Assembly (NCBI GenBank): GCA_964019135.1
Contig: OZ025248.1
Coordinates: 12,655,574 to 12,719,573, forward strand
From: Arenicola marina
Lineage: Eukaryota; Annelida; Polychaeta; Arenicolidae
Reading direction: 5' to 3'
Length of the DNA: 64,000 nt
A model generated the notes under the pieces. That model was not told the origin of the DNA and searched no databases. It saw only the letters and a program-made list of their open reading frames with translations. Both the position numbers and the translations under genes were made by a program. Shown here piece after piece: positions 11,216 to 23,796 of the stretch; positions within the stretch are counted from its first letter, which is position 1, and every line of letters begins with the position of its first letter.

Positions 11216-13254
11216 CTGGTGAGGGACAAATATAAATTAGAGTAATATTTACAATAAAATAAGCCTCTGTACGAACTGGTATTAGCAGGTCATACAATCG
11301 TCGTAACACACATCTTACTCTTAATCGGATCATCATCTCTCCAAGCATATTTGTCGAACCCTCACCACTGACAGGTAGACATTACCCCCACCCCCCCCCC
11401 CCGCCAACCCCTTTGACATCCCACAGACAGTTGAGTGACTGAAAATCAATCTTCAATAATTGTATGCAGTAACCACACATCTGTCACATCAGACTGTAAG
11501 ATATTCGCATGACCTTTCAACACTTAAACCGTGTACGATTCATTAGAAAAAAGTAATTTTTATTAGCTTCACTTCCTTGATATCGGGGACAGCGGCATTC
11601 TTTAAAACTTCACTCTGTGTATAGGTTCTCTGTACGGTATCTGAGGATATTCAGTCTCGACTATACACGCCTGACCAACCGCAGGTCAGTATCGACCCTG
11701 TGGCAAGGGCCTGATACCGCCCACACGTCATAAACCTAATGACCCCTTGCCACGACCACTGGACCCCTTACCCTACCCTACATCAACCACGTACACCTGT
11801 CCCTTAGCAACTCCCCCCCCCCCTCCTCCCCCGACCCTATCCATCTCCCCTCTCCCCACTTTAGTGCCGCCCCACAACCACCCCGGCATTGATTCCAAGC
11901 AACGGATTTAGCTCATAGCCACCTCCCTGGACAATTCACGCCTCACTCTATTAAGCTGATGGGAAATCGTTGTTTTCCATTCTTAGACCATTCCACGACG
12001 GTGGGAGACGTGGGCGGGGGTGGTGTGGGGAGGGGACGAAGGAGACGTGGGTTGGGGTGGGGGGGTGTAGATACCAGAAACGAAAAAGCTGCGGAGAGTG
12101 GTTGGGTGGGGGGAGGGGGGGAGCAGTTGCAGTTGGTATGCACCCGGTATTACGCTGAATCCTATACTTGACGCTCATGACTTTATGGAATATGCAGCCA
12201 CTAACCATATGTAGCCGCTGACCATGAAGTCGCTGGCCATGCAGTCGCTGATCATGAAGCCGGCATGACCTTGGCTAACCTTTAATAACCTCTAGCGCCA
12301 AAACCACCACCCCACTGACCTGCCGTAAATGGGGGTTGACCTGTGTCGCAAAGACACACGCCGTCGTTGCCGCCCAAGTGTCATTGTCGGCAATCCGAGT
12401 CTATTGGCGTCTATTGGCGCCCTCGTCGTCCAACAATCAACCCCGACCCACTGTCGACAACCAATCACGAGAGGGGGTCACGCCCCAACTCGTGACCTTG
12501 ACACCGTTCTCTGCGCCCTCAAGTCTCAAGTCCTGACCTCCAAAGGAACGGGAAGCAGTCGTGAAGTCAGAGTGTCCATCGATCGCTCAGGAAGATCAAT
12601 CGTCCTGCTCAAAAGATCGGCTGCGGCGTTTCAGCTGTTTCCTTTCGTCCGGGATGGCTTTCAGGGAGCCTACGGGAGACCCAAGAGCCTAAACGTTCGT
12701 GATTGTGGCCGGTAAGGGGCAATTTCATCCCGGGGGTAGGGTAAGGAGGGGGGCGGGGGCGGGGCGGGGTGCGATGAGGCAGGGTGGGCTCCTGTTTTCA
12801 ATATCGGCACAGCCTCAGGGGGAACGGTAAGGCACAACCGTATCTTTTGGGGCTGATTAATTTCTGTTATTATCTCACCATTGCAGGCAAAGCGATCAAT
12901 TATCTCCAGAATTAATTCATCAAATCCTACTATATTTTGGATCAATGAGTGAACGTCCGCTATTCTGGGTACATTCTCTCCTTGTAACGCGCGGCATATA
13001 CACGAGCAGATGTGATTAAAGAGTTATGCCGGCAATAAAGGGCCACAACAACATGGTAATCATTCCCACCACACCTTGCCGTGGGCATTTTCCAGTGGGA
13101 AAGGCATCATCAGAAAAGAATAATTCGGCACTTCTTATCGTTGGGAGATTTGTTAAAGGTTATAATTTACTGACAAATCCAGCACCAACGAAAGTAATAA
13201 ATCAACCTCAAACATGTTATTCTCTTAATGTTGAGGCTGGTAGACATATCTAAA
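11216..13254. other. Region without a recognised gene
   Basis: It holds C- and G-rich simple sequence (11385-11405, 11810-11830, 12000-12125, 12740-12770) and a short degenerate array of about 20 bp built on GCAGTCGCTGACCATGAAG (about 12190-12265). A 128-codon open frame at 12329-12715 has no recognisable domain and no splice or promoter context, so I do not call it a gene. Confidence 0.5.
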
Positions 13255-13430
13255 GCGTTAATTTAACATATTTAAGGCAGATATGTTAATTTAATTATTA
13301 CTTTTCGTCTGTCTATTTAATTATTACTTATCGTCTGGTAATTTAATTATTACTTAACGTCTGTTAATTAATTATTAATTATCGTCTGTTAATTTAGTTA
13401 TTACTTATCGTCTGTTAATTTACTTTTTTT
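13255..13430. repeat. A+T-rich minisatellite of about 26 bp
   Basis: About six imperfect units contain TAATTTAATTATTACTTATC followed by GTCTGT. No coding potential. Confidence 0.7.
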
Positions 13431-13627
13431 CAATATCCACGTCAGGTAAAAACAGGTTTAAAAATGGTTCTCGTTGCATATCAAACCCCTAGAAGTTAAC
13501 TCGAAAACAACCTCCACGGTATATCCCCGTTTTTCGGGTATGAACTTGTAATTCCCGTCGCTTAAATATTGCTTCCCGTTTTTAACGAGTACTCACATAT
13601 CGGCCTACATCAGCTGTGTGATGGCGC

Positions 13628-13815
13628 AAGGGGCTCTAGGACAACTCCCCCCGGACATCCCCCCCCCCCGGACCATTCCCCCCAGGCAACCCCCCCCCCC
13701 CGACCACTCTTCCCCGACAACCCCCCCCCCGGACAATTCCCCCCTAGGACAAGTCCCCCCCGGGACAACTCCCCCCCGGACAATTCCCCCTCAGACAACA
13801 ATCCCCGAGAAAATT
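13628..13815. repeat. C-rich repeat of GGACAA/ATTCCCCCC units
   Basis: Degenerate units of roughly 16-20 bp alternate GGACAA(C/T)T with runs of C. A G-rich block at 14220-14440 looks like the same unit in reverse complement. Confidence 0.65.
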
Positions 13816-14219
13816 TTCCGGACGTTGCCACCCACGTCTCTTCAAACGGAAAAGCCTCGCCCCCTTCCCCCCAGACAATCCCCACCGGTCAAGCGTGTGA
13901 AGGAGCGTGGCGCTGTCTGTTCTAAATTCCGTTAGGTTGCATTGTAGATTAATTCATATACACTGAGAAGTGCTGTCTCAACAAGCTCACAATAAGCCCT
14001 GGGCCTCCGTAGCCTTAGGCTGATGGCAGTTAACTTGTGTAACATAGATCAGTGGCTCGGTAATTAGTGAGACCCTGCGGATCTCAAAGGGTGGGAGGTC
14101 TGAGGTGTTTGCTGCGTAAATACTACAGGAAGATAAGATAATAAAACATTGAGGTCTCGTTAAGTTTCGGTGGAATAAAAGGTGCATTTGAAAATATTGG
14201 CCCGGACTGGGGGTTTGTC

Positions 14220-14440
14220 CGACAGGGGATCGAGGCTGTCTGGGGGGGTATTTTCGGGGGGGGGGGCGTTTGTGGGTATGTGTGGGGAAGGGTGTCTCGG
14301 CGGCAATTGCCTCGGAGGGGAATTGTCCGGGGTGGTGATGGAGGGGGGGGGGGCGGGGTTTCGGGTGGCAATTGTTCGGGGGGGAATTGTCTAGGGGGAA
14401 ACTGACCGGGGGGAACAGTCGGGGGGGGGGGGTTGTTCTG
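14220..14440. repeat. G-rich repeat of GGGGAATTGTC units
   Basis: Units such as GGGGGGAATTGTCTAGGGGG mirror the C-rich block at 13628-13815. Together they form a long imperfect inverted repeat with a spacer of about 400 bp. Confidence 0.6.
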
Positions 14441-16049
14441 TTCCGGCGTGAGGGTTACAACGCTTGCGCCATTAACGGGATGGCCTTGATCGCAAATTCT
14501 TAAAATATAACAGATGTCTCACCCCACAAGAATGTTTCATTCAGTTTGTTTCTCAAAAAACCTATTAGCTAGAGAGCATCATTTTAACTTGCGTTGGAGC
14601 CAAGAATGTACGAGTTTTATTGCCAAAACTACGCAGTTTCAAAACGAGGAAACGTTGGATCCTGCAAGAGGTCAAATATAGGTCACTGCAGAGCTAGAGT
14701 TGCCCGTGGTACTAACGCTGTTCGCTCGCCCAAGCGGTTGGGGGTTGGGGGTCCCCTGGCGTCACCCCAGTACTGGTGCTAATACGACACCGGGCCAGGA
14801 CAATGGTCAGTGCCATCGACTATGAATTAGCGCCATATAAGGAAAGTATACACCCCCTTATTGATCAGGGAACCAGAGGGGCAGCTTTAACACGCTTGGG
14901 AGATTGACTCCATCGATTCCGTTCTGTACCGAGCGGCTGCTAGCGGCCAAGTACGCCACCCCACGCCAGGCCCAACCCAAGCACCCCGTGACTGACAGTA
15001 AAAGAGCAATCCAGCGGCAATAATAACAGATGGAGATGTCTTCTACAACCGTCGGGGTCAGAGCCGGTCGCTGGCTACCTCCCTACCCCGGGGAGAGCCT
15101 GGGTCCGTGAGAAGCGTTCGCTCAGCCATACCAAGGAGACATTAACAGATAAACCACCCAGGTCTAAATCTATGAATATTACGGCGCCTATTTCTCTCAT
15201 ACGGGATTACCATAAGTGAATGTATCACTATTAAAGTTGCATGTCGAGTTCTTTCCCGCCAAAACTAAGCCTAGGCGAAATTTATATCAAAATTTGCAGA
15301 AAACTCGATTGTTTCATTCTATAAATTCAGAAACCTGATAAACATCGCCGTTTCGGCTGTGGTGTGGCAAACGTGTCTATCCCGTGACACCACAGAACTC
15401 GGTCGCGGCACTGCTACTTATACCAAAGCATCGCGAAGCACACAAACTGATGACGTTTACCACTAAAATGAAAACTAGAAGACAAAGCTAAGAGACACTA
15501 TTTGGCAGTCTGGTATGGGTGGAGTATAGATAAAAGAAGTCTTGAATGATTCAAGGACTGATTCATATATGTATTTTGACCCCATTAGTTTTGGCGGGAA
15601 AGAGCTCCACATGCAACTTTAAGATATGTAACATATGCCGAATTCTTTAAATCTGATAATCAATCATATAATCATTTTTTTGTCAAAGCACTGCTGGTTG
15701 CAGCAAGTGATCGACTTACTTAAAAATAATTTATATTTTAAATCTGGAGCCGTTAACTGTTAACTTTGGTAAATTTTCATTAACAATATTATTTCCGGGT
15801 TTAACCTCTACCGCCATATTCCATTGGCTCGTCAGACCAAAATGTTTATTATAAACATGAGCACACGCATAATATATTAATATATCGAAGCTTATCGGTA
15901 GAGATACTAGCATTCAAACGAAAGGGAAGCGGCAGCGAAAAAATTATGTTATATGGATAGATGCGAGCAGCGAGTGACGTGTGGGCCAAAGGGGATCAAA
16001 GGGGTTCCATATAAGCTTACTATAATATGTTAAACAGCCAATCCTTTGT
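14441..16049. other. Region without a recognised gene
   Basis: No convincing exon was seen on either strand. The only feature noted is copy B of the dispersed repeat at 15501-15623. Confidence 0.5.
15501..15623 (+). repeat. Dispersed repeat, copy B
   Basis: Diverged second copy of the 3895-4021 sequence in the same orientation. It begins TTTGGCAGTCTGGTATGGGT, shares TGAATGATTCAAGGACTGAT, and ends GCAACTTTAAG. The copies lie 11.6 kb apart with different flanks, so this is an interspersed family rather than a local duplication. Confidence 0.65.
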
Positions 16050-18575
16050 ATAGATACAACGACACTTAGACAACCGACAGCGGTCTCCATTGTAAAGATA
16101 CAAGGATCATTAGTCAACCGACAGCGGTCTCCAATGTAGAGATACAACGCTCATTAGACAACCGACAGCGGTCTCCAATGTAGAGATACAACGACCATTA
16201 GACAACCGACAGCGGTCTCCAATGTAGAGATACAACGATCATTAGACAACCGGCAGCGGTCTCTAATGTAGAGATACAACGACCATTAGACAACCGACAG
16301 CGGTCTCCATTGTAACGACACAACGATCATTAGTCAACTGACAGCGGTCTCCATTGCAAAGATACAACGACCCTTAGACAACCGACAGCGGTCTCTAATG
16401 TAGAGATACAACGACCATTAGACAACTGACAGCGGTCTCTATTGTAGAGATACAACGACCATTAGACAACCGACAGCGGTCTCCATTGTAACGACACAAC
16501 GATCATTAGTCAACTGACAGCGGTCTCCATTGCAAAGATACAACGACCATTAGACAACCGACAGCGGTCTCTATTGTAGAGACACAACGACCCAGAGACA
16601 ACCGACAGCGGTCTCCATTGCAAAGATACAACGACCATTAGACAACCGACAGCGGTCTCCATTGCAAAGATACAACGACCATTAGACAACCGACAGCGGT
16701 CTCTATTGTAGGGACACAACGACCCATATACAACCGACACCGGTCTCCATTGCAAAGATACAACGACCATTAGACAACCGACAGCGGTCTCTATTGTAGA
16801 GACACAACGACCCACAGACAACCGACAGTGGTTTCCATTGTAGAGATACAACGATCATTAGACAAGCGACAACGGTCTCCATTGTAAAGATACAACGACC
16901 CTTAGACAACCGACAGCGGTCTCCATTGTAAAGATACAACGACCATTAGACAACCAACAGCGGTCTCTATTGTAGCGATACAACGACCCTTAGACAACCG
17001 ACAGCGGTCTCTATTGTAGCGATACAACGACCCTTAGACAACCGACAGCGGTCTCCATTGTAAAGATACGACGACCCTTAGACAACCGACAACGGTCTCC
17101 ATTGTAAAGATACAACGACCTTTAGACAAGCGACAGCGGTCTCTATTGTAGAGATACAACCACCCTTAGACAACCGACAGCGGTCTCTATTGTAAAGATA
17201 CAACGACCCTTAGACAACCGACAGCGGTCTCCATTGTAAAGATACGACGACCCTTAGACAACCGACAACGGTCTCCATTGTAAAGATACAACGACCTTTA
17301 GACAAGCGACAGCGGTCTCTATTGTAGAGATACAACCACCCTTAGACAACCGACAGCGGTCTCTATTGTAAAGATACAACGACCCTTAGACAACCGACAG
17401 CGGTCTCTATTGTAAAGATACAACCACCCTTAGACAACCGACAACGGTCTCCATTGTAAAGATACAACGACCTTTAGACAAGCGACAGCGGTTTCCATTG
17501 TATAGATACAACGACTTTAGACAACCGACAGCGTTCTCTATTGTAGAAACACAACGACCCTCAGACAACCAACAGCGGTCTCCATTGTAAAGATACAACG
17601 ACCCTTAGACAACCGACAGCGGTCTCCATTGTAAAGATACAACGACCATTAGACAACCAACAGCGGTCTCTATTGTAGCGATACAACGACCCTTAGACAA
17701 CCGACAGCGGTCTCTATTGTAAAGATACAACGACCCTTAGACAACCGACAGCGGTCTCCATTGTAAAGATACGACGACCCTTAGACAACCGACAACGGTC
17801 TCCATTGTAAAGATACAACGACCTTTAGACAAGCGACAGCGGTCTCTATTGTAGAGATACAACCACCCTTAGACAACCGACAGCGGTCTCTATTGTAAAG
17901 ATACAACGACCCTTAGACAACCGACAACGGTCTCCATTGTAAAGATACAACAACCCTTAGACAACCGACAACGGTCTCCATTGTAAAGATACAACGACCT
18001 TTAGACAAGCGACAGCGGTTTCCATTGTATAGATACAACGACTTTAGACAACCGACAGCGTTCTCTATTGTAGAGACACAACGACCCTCAGACAACCAAC
18101 AGCGGTCTCCATTGTAAAGATACAACGACCCTTAGACAACCAACAGCGGTCTCCATTGTAAAGATACAACGACCTTTAGACAAGCGACAGCGGTTTCCAT
18201 TGTATACATACAACGACCTTTAGACAACCGACAGCGGTCTCCATTGTAGAGATACAACGACCCTTAGACAACCGACAGCGGTCTCCATTGTAAAGATACA
18301 ACGACCCTTAGACAACCGACAGCGGTCTCCATTGTAGAGATACAACGACCATTAGACAACCGACATCGGTTTCCATTGTATAGATACGACAGCCGACAGC
18401 TGTCTCCATTGTAGAGACATGTGCAACGACCCTGTCACAGCCGACAGCGGTCTCCATTGTAGAGACACAACGACTCTGTCACAGCCGACAGCGGTCTCCA
18501 TTGTAGAGACACAACGACCCTGTCACAGCCGACAGCGGTCTCCATTGTAGACACAACGAGCCTGTCAAGGCCGAC
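16050..18575. repeat. 44-bp minisatellite, about 57 copies
   Basis: The unit contains ACAACCGACAGCGGTCTCCA, then TTGTAAAGATAC, then AACGACCCTTAG. Copies vary at a few positions (TCTCCA/TCTCTA, AAAGATAC/AGAGATAC). Higher-order structure is visible: a four-unit block of 176 bp recurs at about 17041-17216 and 17217-17392, and a block of about 527 bp (12 units) recurs with its marker variants near 17500 and 18030. The last units before 18575 are a distinct subfamily with CCTGTCACAGCC. Open frames on the minus strand are by-products. Confidence 0.9.
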
Positions 18576-19815
18576 AGTCGTGATACAGCGTACCAGAGCT
18601 GTGTTTATATAGCGCGTTATGATCGTCATCGAAATTTGTAACCTCTCATATTTATAAGAATTCGTTATTTATCCCCAATAAATTTCTTACAGCTGTAGTT
18701 AATATAAACTAATATAATGCCTAAAAGTCGAGTGTACAGGGTTGGGGTGCCAGCAAAAAGGAAGATATACTTTAAAGTCCTCAAACCAGTTTCTCTTTCA
18801 ACCTTCACGAGTATGGCTTTAAAACATGCTCATTTCGGTTATGTTAGGTCATCCCAAGATCTACTTCAGCAGATCAATTTTTTGCTTGGATATATTCAAG
18901 ATTATTAAATTTGTAGCCAACGCGGTTTTCGAAAACATCATTTTCCAAAGGTGGGTAAGAAATTGAGCGACAAATACAAAACATACCGTAACCTGTTTCA
19001 CAAGTGTCATTCAAGGAATAATTTGCAGCAGTAAGATCAAGAGGTCCAGTTAGGCAACGCAGCTGAGGGCATTATGAAATTTCCCTTTATCCCCATGATT
19101 TAATAATCATATATGCTAAACTAATTCACAACCAAAAAGGAAGGCGGCCAACTAGAGTATGAAAATGATCCCCGTGATGCCTCAGCCGACCTCAGCTCTC
19201 AGCTGCGGATACTAAACAGACCTGAAGGATTGATAAACTGGTCTCAGCGATAAGTTTGCGGCGACCCAAATAAAGTCCATCCCAGCAGCACCATAGAAGG
19301 TAAAACTTTCGTCGTAAAATTTGACCACACGAATACGTAAATGCCAATGTGTAGTGCAGTAACATATCTCACTCACTCCAATGCTTTATATATTGACATT
19401 ATCAGGCTGTCGAATCTTTTCCATTTGGGTGTTCTTCTATATCTATGCAGAAGCTAAATTTCTATATAATAAATCAAGAGAAGCGTATGTATTATTTACA
19501 TATTTATTATTCAGGCAATGTCTCAACGAACGTAAGACAAGACAAAAACGGTTTTGTTTGTCCAAGAAAGGATTCCTCCATGGTGGCTGAGACTCCCATG
19601 ATCCAGGCTTCTTCGTTCAAGGGCGTAAGTTCTTCTAATCGAGGACAAAGCTCCATTCTAGCGACTGCTCATGTCGCTACGAGACTTATAAAAAGCCGAA
19701 ACAAGTGAGGAGAAATACACACGACGGCTGGCTCCTTGATATCCTACATCGCGATCTCTGTCATCGTCAGTGTGGTAGTGTTATTCACACCGAAATGAAT
19801 GCACATACAGGTGTG
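18576..19815. other. Region between the 44-bp array and NDUFA12
   Basis: It probably includes the 3' UTR of NDUFA12 (minus strand). On the minus strand an AATAAA hexamer lies at 19508-19503, about 310 bp past the stop codon, and could be the polyadenylation signal. No other gene is supported. Confidence 0.4.
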
Positions 19816-22800
19816 TCACTTGCTGGTCTGCGGTGGAGACCAGGCCTCCACCTTGGGGCGAGTCGTGCTGTATGGCACGTACTCCTGGTCAGTGCCCGTC
19901 AGGTTCTCCTTGAAGCGGCCAAGCCACTTGTAAGTGGGGGGCGGACTGACAGTCGGGGGGTCGTCCGTCACGTAACTCAGCCACTTGTGCCTGGAAAACC
20001 CAGCACGCACTGTAATACTTCTACAAAACATGCCTGAGTCCTACACATGGTAGAGACGTAAACTATTGAAATAAACAATCCTGCAGTATACTTCGGTTTG
20101 TCTGGAAAACATCGTTTATCAAAATTGACAATTATTATAGTACATGTACATCTAAATGTGAAAAAAAAATTAAGTTCCACAAAATTCATACTCTTATTTC
20201 ATCCTTATAATAGAAGGGTGAGGGTATTTGTTTCACATATATACCATTCCGATGGGACTTGGCTTCCGTCATAGTCCATGCCATACTGATCCGAGTAGTG
20301 AACCCATCTACTGCGACCTGACATAAAACATTATATAAATACAACTGTCAACAAAAAATGTTGTTACTAGGGACAAACATTATTGAAGACGATCACAATC
20401 TGTCAGATTAATATTGACTTAACCATGTATTTTGCACAACCCATCAGTAAGCTCCATTTTCTGATATAAAAAAACATATATATAGAATAGTAATGAAAAT
20501 TGCAGAGAAGTTTTATAAGCTTATTACAGTACTTACCTATAGGGTATATTTTATTCTGGTAGTATTTGTTGCCATCTTGGTCTTCACCAATCAATGTACC
20601 CCATTTTAATTCATCTGTCCTGAAATAGGAAACAACTAGACCTGTAATACTGGAAATATTTTTATTTTATGTCACCTCTGATGTATTTCAGGCAGGCTGG
20701 GTGCGCGCTAGCCGTTCGCCACATCGCCAATGGCGAAAGGAAAATGTATGTGGCGCAAGTATGGCCCATGCATGTCGCCACAGCGGCGAAAAAAATGGCC
20801 TGGTTTTTGATCAACGATAAAAACGCGATCTCGCGAAACGGATTGTCCGCAGTAATGTGGCTGTCATGAGAACAAAGAAACCCCAAGGCTGAACACATAT
20901 CCAACATTTCCGAATATGACGTATTTCAATGGTACTTATTAGTTATTTTCAGAATGATTAATTGTGGGTTATGTCTGTTTCCACGCGGAATGAACTTGGC
21001 GCTCGCGTTGTCCAAGCAAACGGTGACAACATGATCCGTTGACATCCAGTAAAGCCTGAGATAGCGCGCTGCCAGATGCTTATACGCCCTGAGTGGTGAG
21101 GACATTTTTTATAACAAAGATACCCATCAGACCTGACATATTCATGAAGTTAAGCCACAGAACTGAATCAAATTTGTATCACTAAGAAATTCTGGTGTAC
21201 TTCTATCAGCACACAACAGTGTCTATAGCGCGAGTTTGCTGGGAAAAGACAATCCAAGAGGACTTGCATAGAAATGTGGCAGAGAAGGCCTGGTCAATAG
21301 CAAACAGATTGATGCCCTCTACAAGGGGAAAAATGGGGAAGCGGCTAATGCGGAACTCGCCCTAACCTAATAATGAATTAAATGCCCACGTGGGTTTGGA
21401 GAGAGATTGGCATTCATAGCTAAAAGCGCCATATGAGTGCTCCCCACCATTTAGACTACCCCTTCTAAGCGTCAACAGTCCTCAGCCGAGCTGGAGACAA
21501 GAGTGAAATGGACTAGAATTGTATACAGAAAGAGTCCAGAATTTAGGTGGAAAGAAGATTCTGATTGCGATTTTCCTTGCATATCCCCGTGATTTCTGGG
21601 TCCGGGGACCTCAACTTTTAACTTCAACTTCTTCAATCATCTGAGACCTTAATCGGACTTGCAAAGAGGCGGAGGTTGATTATGTTCGAAAAATTGACGA
21701 CTGGTGGGACTAGGGGCCTGCTACTCTACTTTACAGTCCTTGGCATGCCCTTATTGGACATCCACTTGAGGGGGGGGGAGGAGTGAGCGGAGGTCCCCCC
21801 ACCACCCAAAAGGGGCTTTGGTATCGTTGGGCAAGTGCCTTTCAAAGTCCTGTATAAGTGGAGGAGGGGGGGGGGCAACGCCTAATACAATGTCCGGTTT
21901 CCAAAATTTGCACAGGAGGGATATTTTTTTCCCCTATTGACCAGTTCTATGTCGCCGCTGACAGATGGCTAAGTGGCACTATGGATGCAAAATTTTTGGA
22001 GAGAGAGAAGTTTTAAAACATCAGGTCAATGTTTTTTGTCAGAAATGTATGTATCTCAGGCATTATGCTCCTAGGGACCCCACCATGGCATAATAGCCCC
22101 CCCCCCCCGGGTATTCATCACTTCACTCGTCCACGTGGTATTGTATATCCTTAATGGATCCCATGATGCATTCCGCAAGAAGTGTGATTTGGCTTATGAA
22201 CACAATGTTTTGGGAAGGGGAAAATGCAACATATATGTGGCTAATGAGAGCTGTGTGTGGCTAAAGAAAATTGAAGGTGTTTAGCCACAGTGGCTAATTG
22301 AAATGACTTGTTAGAGCACACCCAGGCAGGGGGTTATCCTTACGCTGTACTCAACATGCTCAATGGCAGACTTTAGAGAAGATATAGATATGTGGAGCTA
22401 TATTCTTAATAGTGGTACATATACATGTATATTCATACATACAAGGGTAGTTTCAGGTACAGGCAATGTCAGCTTACAGAATCAATGGTATTAAAACTTC
22501 AACCAATTTAAAATATATAAACTGAACCATAATATTTATATCAAAGATCTGTACAGTGGTCCTTACATTATATGGTCCCTCTATTATACGACTCCCTCCA
22601 TTATCCGGTCTTTTCTCTGTGCATGGAACACTTTTACATGTTGAAGCCCCTTTATTATGCAACTCCTACTAGCGGCGGAGCATTGAAAACGAAGCGAGAG
22701 GTGACACAAATCGCCCGGAATACAAGAAAGTACACTCCCGACCAAGGAAATGACTGTCCGACGAAAGTTATAAAAGCTTCAGGAATCTAATGGAGCAACT

Positions 22801-23516
22801 TGACGGGTAGGTACTGCATATTTACTTCGTTAGGACCTTCAACTTGAGCCACCGGTCTGCGATTTCTAAGTTTAGGCCTGGTGAGTGGCATGGCTCTTAC
22901 CCTTGGCCTTGCTCCGTTTACGGGCGTGGTTAGAGAGGCATGTACCAGGGCTATTCTGACGTATGCCCGCCATTGTTAACTATTTCCTGTAATTATATTT
23001 AACTCAGCGTTCTCACGCTGCTTGTTGTCAAAGGCTGAAACAGCTGACAAAACTTTTTATGTTTCAACAAATAAGAAACCTCAACAAGTTTACTTCAACT
23101 TCTTCAACAAGTTCAACCTTGTTGACACATTGATTTATATAAAGATGTCAACATATTCAACAGAAACCACAACACACAATAAACGCGTTTCTTTATCCTC
23201 AACAGGTTTACATTGAAGATTCTTTAACACGGGTAAATGTAAACAGTAAACCTTCAACAGGTTGAGAATAAAGAGAATAAACAAACGCGCTCAGTGTCTG
23301 GTCAGTGTGTGCAGACGTGTGACACTGAGACAGGGCCATTGAGTGATGTTACGGTTAAGTACTAGGCTTATTCGTCACATCGAGGCTCCAAATGCGCAAC
23401 CTATAACTTCCGCAGTCAAAGATATACCTGTATATTGAAAGGTAGGCACCCCACAGTCCTCCATTCTGCTTTATTGCAGCCTGGAGATGCCGAAACTTTT
23501 CTATGTACTTAGACAT
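19816..23516 (-). CDS. NDUFA12: NADH dehydrogenase (ubiquinone) 1 alpha subcomplex subunit 12, complete, 4 exons
   Basis: The exons on the minus strand are 23516-23428, 20619-20537, 20317-20245 and 19990-19816 (89, 83, 73 and 175 nt). All introns are GT/AG and all phases join, giving 139 residues plus TGA; the human protein has 145. The start is MSKYIEKFRHLQ. Exon 1 to exon 2 reads YR/TDELKWGTLIGED, next comes GNKYY, then GRSRWVHY, then PSEW/HKWL followed by TDDPPT and YVPYSTTR. Each matches the human order (FRTN, GTLVGED, GNKYYED, GRHRWVVY, PPEWHRWL, TDDPPT, YVPYSTTR). NDUFA12 (B17.2) is a small accessory subunit on the matrix arm of respiratory complex I, needed for assembly and stability. 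Intron 1 spans 2.8 kb and carries transposon relics. The start codon lies 280 bp from that of the divergent ASZ1 gene. No frameshift or missing residue was seen. Confidence 0.95.
20697..22325. mobile_element. MITE-like element of about 1.6 kb in NDUFA12 intron 1
   Basis: The left end reads CTGGGTGCGCGCTAGC; the right end, reverse complemented, reads CTGGGTGTGCTCTAAC. Next to the ends are small palindromes, TTCGCC/TGGCGAA on the left and GGCTAAT/TTAGCC on the right. The 26092-26376 element has the same architecture. No transposase was seen. The interior includes a C/G-homopolymer-rich stretch (21770-21870, 22100). Confidence 0.5.
22554..22800 (+). mobile_element. Pogo/Tigger-type transposon end
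   Basis: After a TA dinucleotide (22552-22553) the sequence begins CAGTGGTCCTTACATTATAT and continues to CCCTCCATTATCCGGTC. That is a TIR of Tigger/pogo style. A second, oppositely facing copy of this end lies at about 26950-27027. About 120 bp inside there is a short basic open stretch (KTKREVT, NTRKYTP) that may be transposase debris, but this is weak. The inner boundary is arbitrary. Confidence 0.5.
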
Positions 23517-23796
23517 CTTTCCAGATGCTAAGCCCGGCCAAGGTCAGTGCAGCCAGACACACGTGATTGGCAGAAATAAACTAGGTGGCTGCTTTGTAAA
23601 ATAAGTTAAGACCGTAAGAAAGTATTTGATATACCTAATATCTCCTACCAATCGATAATTTCAATTACAACTAACTTGTGATTTTTAGTTTATATTTCTG
23701 TATCTCACGCAAACCGGAAATATATTTGATGATTTGCCTCGAGTCTACTATCAGGCCAAATGACAACACTCACCCGCGTGAGTGGATGATCTGACC
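23517..23796. promoter_or_regulatory. Bidirectional promoter between NDUFA12 and ASZ1
   Basis: This 280-bp interval separates the two start codons, so both transcripts must begin in or near it. Visible motifs are an E-box CACGTG (23560-23565), a CCAAT box read on the minus strand (ATTGG, 23566-23570), a CCAAT box on the plus strand (23648-23652) and an ETS/GABP-type ACCGGAAA (23713-23720). CCAAT and GABP/NRF-2-type sites are common in promoters of nuclear genes for respiratory-chain subunits. No TATA box is obvious. Transcription start sites cannot be placed from sequence. Confidence 0.6.

Noticed and set aside
12329..12715. 128-codon plus-strand open frame
   Set aside because: No recognisable domain, no splice or promoter context, and low-quality overlap with other frames.
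19517..19798. Possible plus-strand exons (acceptor at 19516, donor GTAAGT after 19625) and a short hydrophobic segment ending in TGA at about 19796, as a gene tail converging on NDUFA12
   Set aside because: The reading phases of the two pieces do not join, no family resemblance was seen, and the region is probably the 3' UTR of NDUFA12.
23782..23796. Upstream start for ASZ1 giving MDDLT before the ATG
   Set aside because: That codon is GTG. The first ATG in frame is at 23797 and has good initiation context.
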